DNA of 60,971 nt from an uncultured Acetatifactor sp. (lineage in GTDB: Bacteria; Bacillota; Clostridia; Lachnospirales; Lachnospiraceae). Positions 1-8,510 of this stretch are shown one piece after another. The stretch spans positions 1 to 60,971 of the forward strand of contig CANQUQ010000013.1 in the NCBI GenBank assembly GCA_947627115.1. The letters are read 5' to 3'. A model generated the notes under the pieces. It was not told the DNA's origin and searched no databases. It saw only the letters and a list, made by a program, of their open reading frames with translations. Made by a program: the position numbers and the translations under genes. Positions within the stretch are counted from its first letter, which is position 1. The number at the start of each line of letters is the position of its first letter.

Positions 1-36
1 AAATTGGCAGATAACATTTAATTATCCATCAAATAA

Positions 37-79
37 AAGGCGCCAGCCTAATGTTCAGCACATCGGGATCTGGCGCCTT
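37..79 (-). terminator. Terminator-like hairpin downstream of the tyrosine recombinase
   Basis: A 10-bp perfect inverted repeat (37-46 and 70-79, arm AAGGCGCCAG) is followed on the minus strand by TTTTATTT. It lies just past the stop of the minus-strand recombinase and fits an intrinsic terminator, although the loop of about 23 bases is long. Confidence 0.65.
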
Positions 80-86
80 ATGATAT

Positions 87-1007
87 TTATATGTGAAAGT
101 CTTTTCGCGGATGCTTTTCCGTCAGAATGTCCCGCTGCTTTGACATTGCTACATGGGTATATATCTCCGTGATGTGAATGGAGCTGTGTCCCAGCATTTC
201 CTGAATATAGCGTATATCCACATCCGCTTCCAGCAGGCTGGTGGCAAAGGTGTGACGGAACATGTGGGGAGTGATGTGCAGGTCTATTGCTGCAAGGGAG
301 GCATATTTGTTTATCATCCGCCTGACAGCCTGATCTGATAATACGTTTCCGTTCTGGTTTACGAAGAAGTAATTACATCTTTGTATCTGTGGAAAGAACT
401 CCTTGCTATAATTTTTTAAGGTGTGGATAACGTCGTCGTTGCCAATCTGCAGACGCCGTTCCTTTGCGCCTTTTCCGTATATCAGAATGCTCTGCTCCTG
501 CAAATTAATATCCTCTTTCCTGAGAGAGCATAGCTCGGAGATTCTAATTCCCGTGGCAAAAAGCATTTCAATGACCGCAGCATCCCTCAATGCATTTTTT
601 TGCTGATATAATGTAGGGGCCTCGCTGCACTGCCTGTAGATAACAGATAAAAGAGCTTCGATGGTATGCAAGGGGATGACTCTTGGCAAGGTGATAGGCT
701 CACGGAATTTCAGGTGTATTTTATTGAAAGGATTTTTGTCAAGAATATCCCGATATTCAAAATAGTGGAAGAGGGCCTTTAGCGAGGCTAGCTTCCGTTT
801 TACTGTCTTGGCCTTATATTTATGATGCAGGGAGGAAATGTAATTCTCTAATACGGCGACATCGATTTCTGATACCTGGGAAACGGAAATGCTGGTCACG
901 AACTGCTCCAGATCGATCCGGTAGGCCTTTAATGTCTTGCTGTCAAGTCTTTTTTGATTTTCACAATAGTCTAAATAACTGTCAATGAGTGCCTGTAAGT
1001 CGTTCAT
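87..1007 (-). CDS. Tyrosine recombinase (XerC/D-type phage integrase)
   Basis: Site-specific DNA recombinase of 306 residues. The N-terminal half (about 1-95) is the SAM-like core-binding domain. The C-terminal half carries the full catalytic set: R155 in GIRISEL, a lysine near 179-182, H248 and R251 in HMFRH, H274 in LGHSS and the nucleophile Y283 in IYTHV. Length and layout match XerC/XerD-like enzymes. The ORF extends 14 residues further upstream, but the ATG at 1005-1007 is preceded by AAAGGAGATC, so I start there. It stands alone, transcribed away from the toxin-antitoxin pair and serine recombinase on its right. Because it is isolated rather than in a housekeeping context, a mobile-element or inversion-type integrase is more likely than the host XerC/D; the substrate site is unknown. 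Confidence 0.9.
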   Translation of the reverse strand: MNDLQALIDSYLDYCENQKRLDSKTLKAYRIDLEQFVTSISVSQVSEIDVAVLENYISSLHHKYKAKTVKRKLASLKALFHYFEYRDILDKNPFNKIHLKFREPITLPRVIPLHTIEALLSVIYRQCSEAPTLYQQKNALRDAAVIEMLFATGIRISELCSLRKEDINLQEQSILIYGKGAKERRLQIGNDDVIHTLKNYSKEFFPQIQRCNYFFVNQNGNVLSDQAVRRMINKYASLAAIDLHITPHMFRHTFATSLLEADVDIRYIQEMLGHSSIHITEIYTHVAMSKQRDILTEKHPRKDFHI

Positions 1008-1351
1008 TTTTGATCTCCTTTGTTTTTTATTCCCGCGTGCATTCGGCAAATGCAGCCAGGGCCAAACATCCTGCGGCCCTGCTGCACTGCAGGAGGATGC
1101 CCTGCCGGTTTGCTGCGGGGTATTTACTTAGTTTAACAGACTTTGCAGGTAAGCTGAATAAATACATTGACGGGCGTGAACCGCGGGTAAAGCGGAAACG
1201 GGAAAATAGGAAAGATTTCCCGGCACTGTCTTTTTTGCATTCCAAAAACAGTTAATAATTTCAGCCCGGTTTTCATAGAATGGACAAAGACCATAAGGGC
1301 AGGGAGGTGCTCTCCCCTGTGAACAGCTTTTCCGGTGAAAAAAGGAGAAAG

Positions 1352-1471
1352 TTGAATTATACGATACATAATCCGAATACGGTGGAAGAAACAGCCAAGG
1401 TGCTGCTTGAGATTTTTGTCCAGGCGAATATGGGGAAGGTGGAGAGAAGACTGCGGGAGATGGCGGAATAG
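1352..1471 (+). CDS. Small protein of about 39 residues, function unknown
   Basis: A short ORF with ordinary codon use, rich in charged residues and ending in an amphipathic helix (ETAKVLLEIF...KVERRLREMA). A frame opens at 1280 with ATG but has no ribosome binding site there. The TTG at 1352 is preceded by AAAGGAG at about 5 bases, so I prefer the 39-residue form. It sits just upstream of the promoter of the MntA/HepT pair and the recombinase. I do not recognise a named family; small ORFs like this accompany recombinases in Clostridia mobile segments, which is inference. Confidence 0.5.
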   Translation: MNYTIHNPNTVEETAKVLLEIFVQANMGKVERRLREMAE

Positions 1472-1487
1472 CAGGGCAAATTTTTGA

Positions 1488-1516
1488 TTGTATAGTTCTG
1501 CAACTTGGGGTAGAAT
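1488..1516 (+). promoter_or_regulatory. SigA-type promoter for the MntA/HepT pair
   Basis: TTGTAT (1488-1493), a 17-base spacer and TAGAAT (1511-1516), about 80 bases before the preferred mntA start. Confidence 0.5.
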
Positions 1517-1594
1517 AACGATATAGAGTCAGCTTTGAGCGGTTATGGTACTGTCGATATCGTCTGCGAAGATGGGAAAGGAAGCCGGCGGAAT

Positions 1595-1888
1595 ATGTGC
1601 TACAGTATTGATGAAATAAAAAACAGAACAACACCTATTGCAAAGGCATATGGAATTGAACGAATGAGTCTATTTGGATCTTATGCCCGCGGTGAAGCGA
1701 ATGATGATAGCGATGTGGATTTGTATATAGAGCGTGGAAAATTAAAAAGCTTGCTGCAGTATTTTGCATTTGTTGATGAATTGGAAAATGCTTTGGAATG
1801 TCATGTGGATGTTGTTACGACAGGAATCGAGGACAAGCAGTTCCTGGCTGGAATTATGAAAGAGGGAGTGCTTTTGTATGAAAAATGA
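1595..1888 (+). CDS. mntA: MNT-domain nucleotidyltransferase antitoxin (MntA type)
   Basis: A 97-residue minimal nucleotidyltransferase. It shows the signature GS-x10-DxD as GSYARGEANDDSDVD near residues 27-41, with the two metal-binding aspartates intact. In characterised HEPN/MNT pairs MntA AMPylates the tyrosine of the HepT toxin and so silences it; that role is inferred here from family and context. The frame stays open back to an ATG at 1535, but the ATG at 1595 follows AAAGGAAG and leaves a normal-sized domain, so it is preferred. It overlaps the downstream hepT by 11 bases, the usual coupled arrangement. The pair lies between two recombinases, consistent with carriage on a mobile segment. 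Confidence 0.85.
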   Translation: MCYSIDEIKNRTTPIAKAYGIERMSLFGSYARGEANDDSDVDLYIERGKLKSLLQYFAFVDELENALECHVDVVTTGIEDKQFLAGIMKEGVLLYEK

Positions 1889-2213
1889 AGACGCCGTGAT
1901 TGTTAAGAAAATGATAAAGTACTGCGATGACGTTAATACTCTTATGGTCCGGTTTGATAAAAATTTTGTGCAGTATAAAAAAGATATTTCTTTTCAATAT
2001 GCTTGTAATATGTGTATTATTCAGATTGGAGAGTTGGCCAACAGATTATCCGATGAAATAAAGGAGGCCAATAAAGATATTCCGTGGCGCGCAGTCAGAG
2101 GGATGAGAAATCTGCACGCACATGATTATGAAAATGTTGATCTGGAAATTGTGTGGAATACATTGTTGGAGGATATTCCGACATTAAAAGAAAAGTTGCA
2201 AAAGCTATTGTAG
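1878..2213 (+). CDS. hepT: HEPN-domain ribonuclease toxin (HepT type, DUF86)
   Basis: A 111-residue all-helical HEPN protein. The predicted RNase motif R-x4-6-H-x-Y is present near the C-terminus (RGMRNLHAHDY, about residues 74-84), with the tyrosine that MntA-type antitoxins modify. Translation probably couples to mntA: the start lies inside the mntA 3' end, with GGAG about 9 bases before the ATG. Members cleave RNA when released from the antitoxin. With both catalytic motifs intact, the pair looks functional. Confidence 0.85.
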   Translation: MKNEDAVIVKKMIKYCDDVNTLMVRFDKNFVQYKKDISFQYACNMCIIQIGELANRLSDEIKEANKDIPWRAVRGMRNLHAHDYENVDLEIVWNTLLEDIPTLKEKLQKLL

Positions 2214-2250
2214 AAATATGATAGAAATATAGATCTTAAGAAATTGCAGT

Positions 2251-2274
2251 GCGCCTATGGTACTGCATAGGCGA
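2251..2274. other. Perfect stem-loop between hepT and the serine recombinase
   Basis: CGCCTATG and CATAGGCG face each other across a six-base loop. No T-run follows, so it is not a clear intrinsic terminator. It could be a transcript-stability element or part of a recombination site. Confidence 0.4.
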
Positions 2275-2388
2275 AAGAGGATAGCAATGCGGGAAAACCT
2301 TAGGAACGCAGGCTGCGATCGCTTTTTACTAAAGATAAAATATATTAAGTAGTAACAGAGAGAAATCGATCAACAGAAAGGCCACTCT

Positions 2389-4158
2389 ATGAACATCGCC
2401 GCCTACTGCCGTGTTTCCACCGACAAAGCCGACCAGCTCAACAGTCTGGAGGCCCAAAAGGCTTTTTTCTCCGAATACACCAAACGCACCGGGGACGACC
2501 TTGTGCGCCTCTATGCCGACGAGGGCATTTCCGGCACCAAAATCAAGAACCGCAGGGAATTTTTGCGCATGATGTCCGATGCGGAGCACGGCCTGTTCGA
2601 CATGGTGGTGGTAAAGGATATTTCCCGCTTTGCCCGCAATACGGTGGACTTGCTTCAAAATATCCGCAAGCTGAAGGCGCTTGGCATTGAGACGCAGTTC
2701 CTGACCGCCAATATGACCAGCATGGGCAACAGCGAGTTCGTGCTGACTGTCTTTGGCGCGCTGGCGCAGGAGGAAAGCGCCAACACCTCCAAGCGCGTGA
2801 AGTTCGGGAAAAGGATGAACGCGGAAAAAGGACGCGTCCCCAACATTGTCTACGGTTATGACAAGATTGCAGGCGACTATTTCAATCTGGAGATCAACAG
2901 GCGGGAGGCGGAGGTCATTCGGCAGATCTTCCGGTGGTATCTGCAGGAAGGCCACGGCGCCGCCAAGATCGCCAATATGTTAAACGAGAGAGGATTAAAA
3001 ACAAAGCGGAACTGCAGCTGGAGCCAGAATGCGATATGCCGCATTTTAACCAACGAACTTTATACCGGCAGGATCATCAACGGCAAGCAGGAAGTAGAAG
3101 ATTTCCTGACCGGAAGGCGGAAGGAAAAAGATGAGTCAGAATGGCTGGTTGTGGAACGACCGGACCTAAAGATCATAGAACCGGAAGAATTTGAAAAGGC
3201 CCGGCAGATCCTTCGCGGAAGACATGCTGCTTTTAACATGAACAGGGAACGCCAGAGCAATAGGCATCTTTTTTCCACGGTCATACGCTGCAAGGAGTGC
3301 GGCTGGTCGTTCCGGCGCTCGGTGCGCACCTACAAAAATACATATGTCCGCTGGGTATGCTCCGGCCATAACGGCAGGGGCGCGGACAGCTGCCCCAACG
3401 CGGTCACAGTGGACGAGGACGAGCTGGCCGATGTACTGCAGGAGTATTTCAGCCGTGTGCTCAGCCAGAGGAAAAAGGTGGTCCGGTATGTGGTGAACGA
3501 GTTCCGGCGGGTCTACAAAGCCAAGGATGAAAATCTGGAGCAGGAAAAAGAGCTGAAGGACCGGTTGGATAAACTGGAAAAAGCCCGTGGGAAATACATG
3601 GATATGTATGCGGATGATCTGATCACAAGACAGGAGTTAAATGATAAGCTTGGCGGATCAAGGCAGGAGATCGAGAGACTGGAAAAAGAATTGAAGATGG
3701 TGTCTTGCCATCTGACAAAGGGAGAGCAGCTTGAGAGTGTCTTGGCTCGCACCTTCAAGGAGATCGAGGATATCGCGGATGTCCGTGAAATGACCAATGA
3801 GCAGTTGAAACGCCTCATTCAGAAAATAGAGGTGGACAAAGAGGGGAATGTGGAGATATTCCTACGTCTGTTTGGAGACCTGGGGTTGGAAGGGACGGTT
3901 ATGATTGAGGACAACTGCGCTATAAATGCGGATATTCCAGATATTAGCAGCTTGGCAGAACCGGACAAAGCGGCAAAGTGTGCCTTCCATGCGCAGGCAG
4001 ATAAAAATTCTGCAGAAAACGTTCCAAATTATAACAACTATACACAAAGATGTAACAGACCGCCTGATGCAGATCAATCCCGGTCTGGCCAAGCAGGCAC
4101 GACAGGTGTTGGATGTGAACAAATCGGAACGTCACATCCGGGGCGGCATGGCCACTAA
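2389..4158 (+). CDS. Large serine recombinase (resolvase, recombinase, zinc ribbon)
   Basis: A 589-residue large serine recombinase of the TnpX/phage-integrase class, which cuts and rejoins att sites through a serine-DNA linkage. The resolvase domain (about 1-150) has the nucleophile S10 in YCRVSTD and the conserved SRFARN segment. The recombinase domain follows (about 160-270), then a zinc ribbon with CKEC and a second cysteine pair (about 300-340), and a long coiled coil (about 385-450). AAAGG lies about 9 bases before the ATG. The last 45 residues (rich in Q, G, S, P) look unnatural, whereas another frame reads well through 4195, so the 3' end may carry a frameshift. It is the likely mobilisation enzyme of the left segment. 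Confidence 0.9.
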   Translation: MNIAAYCRVSTDKADQLNSLEAQKAFFSEYTKRTGDDLVRLYADEGISGTKIKNRREFLRMMSDAEHGLFDMVVVKDISRFARNTVDLLQNIRKLKALGIETQFLTANMTSMGNSEFVLTVFGALAQEESANTSKRVKFGKRMNAEKGRVPNIVYGYDKIAGDYFNLEINRREAEVIRQIFRWYLQEGHGAAKIANMLNERGLKTKRNCSWSQNAICRILTNELYTGRIINGKQEVEDFLTGRRKEKDESEWLVVERPDLKIIEPEEFEKARQILRGRHAAFNMNRERQSNRHLFSTVIRCKECGWSFRRSVRTYKNTYVRWVCSGHNGRGADSCPNAVTVDEDELADVLQEYFSRVLSQRKKVVRYVVNEFRRVYKAKDENLEQEKELKDRLDKLEKARGKYMDMYADDLITRQELNDKLGGSRQEIERLEKELKMVSCHLTKGEQLESVLARTFKEIEDIADVREMTNEQLKRLIQKIEVDKEGNVEIFLRLFGDLGLEGTVMIEDNCAINADIPDISSLAEPDKAAKCAFHAQADKNSAENVPNYNNYTQRCNRPPDADQSRSGQAGTTGVGCEQIGTSHPGRHGH

Positions 4159-4195
4159 GGAAAAATATCTGCACAGGCAGCATGCGGAGGAATGA
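4030..4195 (+). pseudogene. Gene-like 3' segment in another frame, probably the true recombinase C-terminus
   Basis: From about 4030 the frame ending with TGA at 4193-4195 encodes a natural-looking charged tail (HKDVTDRLMQINPGL ... HIRGGMATKEKYL), while the recombinase frame there turns into low-quality sequence. A single-base indel near 4030-4050 would join the two. Alternatively the segment is the 3' end of a host gene interrupted by integration. I cannot decide without homologues. Confidence 0.4.
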
Positions 4196-4200
4196 CAGAA

Positions 4201-4250
4201 AAAGACCAAAATACAGATATGTCCGCATATGACTGTATGAGGTCTTTTTT
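4201..4250 (+). terminator. Intrinsic terminator after the serine recombinase
   Basis: AAAGACC (4201-4207) pairs with GGTCTTT (4241-4247). An inner stem ATACAG/CTGTAT plus ATATG/CATAT extends it, and seven Ts end the structure. Confidence 0.8.
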
Positions 4251-4303
4251 TCGTGACCGGTCGGCTGATTTCTTTAGTTTTTCTTAATTTGTGGCGCTCT
4301 AAG

Positions 4304-4332
4304 TTGATGAAGATCTGAATTTTTGATATACT
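4304..4332 (+). promoter_or_regulatory. SigA-type promoter for the UDP-sugar operon
   Basis: TTGATG, a 17-base spacer and TATACT, about 47 bases before the pyrophosphorylase ATG. Confidence 0.6.
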
Positions 4333-4378
4333 TGGAAAAGTATAAGGGCTGTCCGCCGACGGCAGAAAGAGGTCGAAT

Positions 4379-5605
4379 ATGACGCTATCTCAGGCGAAAG
4401 ACAAATTGAAGAAATACGGGCAGGAGCATCTGTTGAAATACTATGATCAGCTTTCCGCCCCGGAGCAGGAAGCGCTGCTGGAGCAGATCGATGCCACGGA
4501 CATGAGCGTGCTGGATGCCTGTGAACATAGGGGGAAGCCTGCGGGGAGAGGAGTGATCACTCCGCTGACGGCGATGCAGCTTACCGAGATAGAGGCGAAC
4601 CGGGAGTCCTTTACCGCCACCGGTCTTGAGGTGATCCGGGCCGGCAGGGTAGGAGCGGTGCTGCTGGCCGGCGGTATGGGGACACGCCTTGGGGCGGACG
4701 ATCCCAAGGGCACGTTCAATGTGGGAGTGACCAGGGACCTTTATATTTTTGAATGTTTGTTCCGCAACCTGCTTGACGTGATCCGTCAGGCAGATACATG
4801 GATCCACTTGTTCGTGATGACCAGCGATAAGAACCATGAGGCGACGCTGAAATTCCTTACGGAGCATGACTATTTCGGCTACAACGGTGAGTATGTTCAT
4901 TTTTTCAGGCAGGAGATGGCGCCTGCAGCGGACTATCACGGCAAGATCTATCTGGAGGAGAAGGGAAAGCTTTCCACTTCGCCCAACGGGAACGGCGGAT
5001 GGTTCATCTCCATGAAAAAGGCAGGACTTTTGGAGCTGGTGCACAGCGAAGGCATCCAATGGCTGAACGTATTTGCGGTGGACAATGTACTGCAGAGGAT
5101 TGCGGATCCCTGTTTTGTGGGTGCGACCGTACAGAAAAAATGTGTGGTGGGCGCAAAGGTGGTGCGCAAGAGCGATCCTCATGAAAAGGTAGGTGTCATG
5201 TGCCTGGAGGATGGACGCCCGTCCATTGTGGAATACTACGAATTGACGGAGGAAATGGCGCAGGCAAAGGATGAGAACGGTGTGCCTGTCTACTATTTCG
5301 GTGTGATATTGAACTATTTGTTCAGTGTGGCGGAGCTGGAGCGGATAATGGAAAAACGTCTTCCGCTGCATGTTGTGGAGAAAAAGATTCCTTATCTGGA
5401 CGACTCAGGAAGACTGATAAAGCCAACGGAGCCAAACGGCTGTAAATTTGAATGTCTTGTCCTCGACATGATACATGAGATGGAGAGCTGTCTGCCCTAT
5501 GAGGTGGAACGCGACAGGGAGTTCGCGCCTATCAAGAACATGACGGGCGTGGATTCCGTGGAGAGCGCAAGGGCGCTGCTTCAAAAGAACGGAGTCCTGC
5601 TTTAG
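4379..5605 (+). CDS. UDP-sugar pyrophosphorylase (UDPGP family, UDP-HexNAc type)
   Basis: A 408-residue nucleotidyltransferase of the eukaryote-like UDPGP family, expected to make a UDP-sugar from UTP and a sugar-1-phosphate. The uridine-binding loop [16 protein letters not shown] lies at about 96-111 and a Gly-rich NGNGG segment lies mid-protein, as in UDP-N-acetylhexosamine pyrophosphorylases. It is not the bacterial GlmU or GalU type, as no left-handed beta-helix follows. It sits 16 bases before galE in one operon behind the 4304 promoter, suggesting joint production and epimerisation of UDP-Glc/Gal or UDP-GlcNAc/GalNAc. The exact sugar cannot be read from sequence. AGAGGTC lies upstream of the ATG. 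Confidence 0.82.
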   Translation: MTLSQAKDKLKKYGQEHLLKYYDQLSAPEQEALLEQIDATDMSVLDACEHRGKPAGRGVITPLTAMQLTEIEANRESFTATGLEVIRAGRVGAVLLAGGMGTRLGADDPKGTFNVGVTRDLYIFECLFRNLLDVIRQADTWIHLFVMTSDKNHEATLKFLTEHDYFGYNGEYVHFFRQEMAPAADYHGKIYLEEKGKLSTSPNGNGGWFISMKKAGLLELVHSEGIQWLNVFAVDNVLQRIADPCFVGATVQKKCVVGAKVVRKSDPHEKVGVMCLEDGRPSIVEYYELTEEMAQAKDENGVPVYYFGVILNYLFSVAELERIMEKRLPLHVVEKKIPYLDDSGRLIKPTEPNGCKFECLVLDMIHEMESCLPYEVERDREFAPIKNMTGVDSVESARALLQKNGVLL

Positions 5606-5621
5606 GAACGGAGGGAGAGCG

Positions 5622-6638
5622 ATGAGGATATTGGTGACGGGCGGCGCCGGATTCATCGGCAGCCATACGGTAGTGGAGCTGCAGCAGGCAGATTACGATG
5701 TGGTGGTATTGGACAATCTCTGCAATGCCAGCCCCAGATCGCTGGAGAGAGCGGAAGCGATCACCGGGAAAAAGGTGACCTTCTACAAGGCGGATATTTT
5801 GGATCGGGCGGCGCTTGAGGATATTTTTGACCGGGAGAGCATTGACGCCGTGATCCACTTTGCGGGGCTGAAGGCAGTGGGCGAATCTGTGAAGAAGCCC
5901 TGGGAATATTATGAGAACAATATTGCGGGCACATTGACGCTGGTAGACGTGATGAGAAGGCATGGCGTGAAGAACATTATTTTTTCCTCCAGCGCCACGG
6001 TTTACGGTAATCCGGCCTTTATTCCCATTACGGAGGATTGCCCCAAGGGCCAGTGCACCAATCCCTACGGCTGGACCAAATCCATGCTGGAGCAGATTCT
6101 CTCCGATATCCAGAAGGCGGATCCTGAGTGGAATGTGATTCTGCTACGCTATTTCAATCCCATCGGCGCTCATCAGAGCGGCACCATGGGCGAGAACCCC
6201 AACGGCATTCCCAACAATCTGATGCCCTATATTACCCAGGTGGCGGTAGGAAAGCTGAAGGAGCTGGGCGTCTTCGGCAATGACTACGATACGCCCGACG
6301 GCACCGGCGTCAGAGATTATATCCATGTGGTGGATCTGGCGGTGGGACACGTAAAGGCCTTGAAAAAGATCGAGGAGAACGCCGGATTAAAGATATACAA
6401 TCTGGGCACGGGGGTAGGCTACAGCGTGCTGGATATCGTGAGAAATTTTGAGGAGGCCACCGGCGTAAAAATCCCCTATGTGATAAAGGACAGACGCCCC
6501 GGTGACATTGCCGTCTGCTATGCGGATGCGAGCCTGGCAAAGAAAGAACTGGGCTGGGAGGCGCGCTTCGGCATCAGGGAGATGTGTGCGGACTCCTGGA
6601 GATGGCAGAAGAACAATCCCAACGGTTACGAGGACTGA
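5622..6638 (+). CDS. galE: UDP-glucose 4-epimerase
   Basis: A 338-residue extended short-chain dehydrogenase that interconverts UDP-glucose and UDP-galactose using bound NAD. The Rossmann loop GGAGFIGSH is at 7-15, the SSSATVYG block at 122-129, and the catalytic Y149-x3-K153 in NPYGWTK. Length is typical of GalE. Second gene of the operon, after a GGAGGGAG ribosome binding site. Its last 13 bases overlap the 3' end of the convergent ABC transporter gene, so no terminator separates them. Confidence 0.93.
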   Translation: MRILVTGGAGFIGSHTVVELQQADYDVVVLDNLCNASPRSLERAEAITGKKVTFYKADILDRAALEDIFDRESIDAVIHFAGLKAVGESVKKPWEYYENNIAGTLTLVDVMRRHGVKNIIFSSSATVYGNPAFIPITEDCPKGQCTNPYGWTKSMLEQILSDIQKADPEWNVILLRYFNPIGAHQSGTMGENPNGIPNNLMPYITQVAVGKLKELGVFGNDYDTPDGTGVRDYIHVVDLAVGHVKALKKIEENAGLKIYNLGTGVGYSVLDIVRNFEEATGVKIPYVIKDRRPGDIAVCYADASLAKKELGWEARFGIREMCADSWRWQKNNPNGYED

Positions 6639-8470
6639 GAACACGGTTGGAATTCTTTTTCCTCCTTTACATAATACTCCGCCTGCCTGTCCCAGAGATG
6701 GCGGTACTTTCCGCCTTCCCTGTAGAGCTCCTCATGTGTTCCCGACTGCACGATCCTTCCGCCGTCGAATACAGCAATTTTATCGCAGAAGCGGCAGGAG
6801 GCCAGCCGATGTGAGATGTAGACCGCCGTTGCGCTGCCGGAGATTCGGTTGAAATTGCTGTAGACCTCATACTCCGACACCGGGTCCAACGCGGCGGTCG
6901 GCTCGTCCAGGAGTATGAACGGCGCGTCTCGGTATAAGGCTCTCGCCAGGGCGATTTTTTGCGCTTCGCCGCCCGAAATTTCCACGCCCCTGTCGCTGAA
7001 ATTTTTATAGAGATATGTGTCAACGCCGTCGGGGAGCGTTCTGAGCCTGTCGCCGAAATTAGCCTTTATAAGGCTGTCTCTTACCCTTTCGGAATCATAG
7101 TCCCGACTTGAGGCGACGACCTCGCCCAGCCGGAAGCTGAACAGCCGGAAATCCTGGAAGACCACCGAAAATACGGACATATATTCGTCGTAGTCATATT
7201 TTTTGATGTTGACGCCGTTGAGTGAGATCTCGCCCTCAGTGGGATCATAGAGACGGCAGAGCAGCTTGATGAAGGTCGTCTTGCCGGAGCCGTTCTCGCC
7301 GACGATCGCGAGCTTCTGCCCTATTTTGAATTTTAAGCTGACATGTCTGAGCGCCCACGCTTCGGTTCCGGGATATTTAAAGCTCACATCCTTAAATTCT
7401 ACGTTATAGTCATAGTCGTCCCGCTTCTCCACGGTGAGACTGCCCCTGTACATATTGTTCGGGATATCGAAATACTCAAAATAGCGCTTTAAATAGCGGT
7501 CATTGTTGAAGGCAAGGATAACATAGCGGGTAAGCTCGCTCATCCCGCCGATAAATATCGTTATGCAGGAGACAAATTTCGCGATGGAGCCTACTGTGAT
7601 CTCGCCCGCAAGTGCAGCGAAGATGAGGACGGCATAGACCGCAAATTTCAGCGCGTGGTTCACCGCCGTTTCGGGAATGCTCTCCAGAGCGTCACGGTAC
7701 TCGTTTCCGGAGCTCAGCTTCCAGAATTTCATAGAGTTATCGAAAACAATATCGCTGAGCCAGTCTGCCATACCGTAGAGCCTTATGTCCTTGCCGGCGC
7801 CGTAGCTGCGGGTATATTCGGCATATATTTCGTCAAAGGCGTTGAACTCGTTCGCTTCGCCCATAAGACGGTTCTGTCTGTCCTGCCGGCGCTTGGTCGT
7901 GATGACGGACACTGCCGCCGCCAGAAGGATGCCCAGGACCAGACCGGACTTTACGGGTATGCTCACCGAACGGATGGTGAAGAACGAAACGGTCATGGCG
8001 AGAGAGGTCATTATTTTCACGGACTGCTCCACCATGCCGGTCAGGGCGCTCATCAGATAATAAATGTTGAAGCCGGTCTGGCTTTCGCGCTTCACCCGGA
8101 ATTTCTGTCTTGAGACCTCAGGGTCTTCAAGGGCTTCATAGGGCAGCTCCAAAGCCTTTTCGGAGAGCTTCCAGTTCTCCCCGCACCAGAACATATCCAC
8201 GAGGACATCCCGCTTTTTCCCGATAAATGAGGAAACGACCTTGAGTATGAACACCAGGCCCACAGTCAGCGCCGCGTATAGGGCGAGCGTGCCCAGAGGG
8301 GAATGCGCCGCCAGAGCGTCGATCAGCTTCGCCGAGAAATAGATCGGCACAAAGGGAATCAAAGCTTCCAGCGCGATGTTGAAAACGGAGCAGACAAAAT
8401 ATGTCTTTGAGAAGCTCAGACAGATTTTGGCCCCGCGCCTGAATATCCTGATATGTTCCTTAAGCGTCAT
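6626..8470 (-). CDS. ABC exporter half-transporter, second of a pair
   Basis: A 614-residue fused membrane (about 1-330) and ATPase (about 370-590) half-transporter of the exporter type. Walker [10 protein letters not shown], signature ISGGEAQK, Walker [14 protein letters not shown] and H-loop SHRLAS are all intact. The frame stays open to 8533, but the ATG at 8468-8470 follows GGGGAGGG. It lies 40 bases after the first half-transporter, so the two probably form a heterodimer. The direct repeats and the LytTR regulator upstream suggest signal-controlled export of a peptide, lipid or drug; no precursor peptide gene was seen nearby. Both ATP sites look consensus, unlike many heterodimeric exporters that have one degenerate site. 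Confidence 0.88.
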   Translation of the reverse strand: MTLKEHIRIFRRGAKICLSFSKTYFVCSVFNIALEALIPFVPIYFSAKLIDALAAHSPLGTLALYAALTVGLVFILKVVSSFIGKKRDVLVDMFWCGENWKLSEKALELPYEALEDPEVSRQKFRVKRESQTGFNIYYLMSALTGMVEQSVKIMTSLAMTVSFFTIRSVSIPVKSGLVLGILLAAAVSVITTKRRQDRQNRLMGEANEFNAFDEIYAEYTRSYGAGKDIRLYGMADWLSDIVFDNSMKFWKLSSGNEYRDALESIPETAVNHALKFAVYAVLIFAALAGEITVGSIAKFVSCITIFIGGMSELTRYVILAFNNDRYLKRYFEYFDIPNNMYRGSLTVEKRDDYDYNVEFKDVSFKYPGTEAWALRHVSLKFKIGQKLAIVGENGSGKTTFIKLLCRLYDPTEGEISLNGVNIKKYDYDEYMSVFSVVFQDFRLFSFRLGEVVASSRDYDSERVRDSLIKANFGDRLRTLPDGVDTYLYKNFSDRGVEISGGEAQKIALARALYRDAPFILLDEPTAALDPVSEYEVYSNFNRISGSATAVYISHRLASCRFCDKIAVFDGGRIVQSGTHEELYREGGKYRHLWDRQAEYYVKEEKEFQPCSQSS

Positions 8471-8510
8471 TTCTGTTCCCTCCCCTGTAGTCTTCCTGAT
8501 ACCAAATGCT

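Noticed and set aside
1050..1350. Stretch of about 300 bases between the tyrosine recombinase and the 39-residue ORF
   Set aside because: Frames on both strands exist but have no ribosome site or natural composition; I see no RNA gene or repeat in it.
1128..1634. 168-codon minus-strand frame between the recombinase and the toxin-antitoxin pair
   Set aside because: Composition rich in S, P, C and Y, no ribosome site, and it overlaps the promoter and 5' end of the mntA gene.
4447..5371. Minus-strand frames opposite the UDP-sugar pyrophosphorylase
   Set aside because: The plus-strand gene has a complete UDPGP motif set; the reverse frames have no motif and are shadows.
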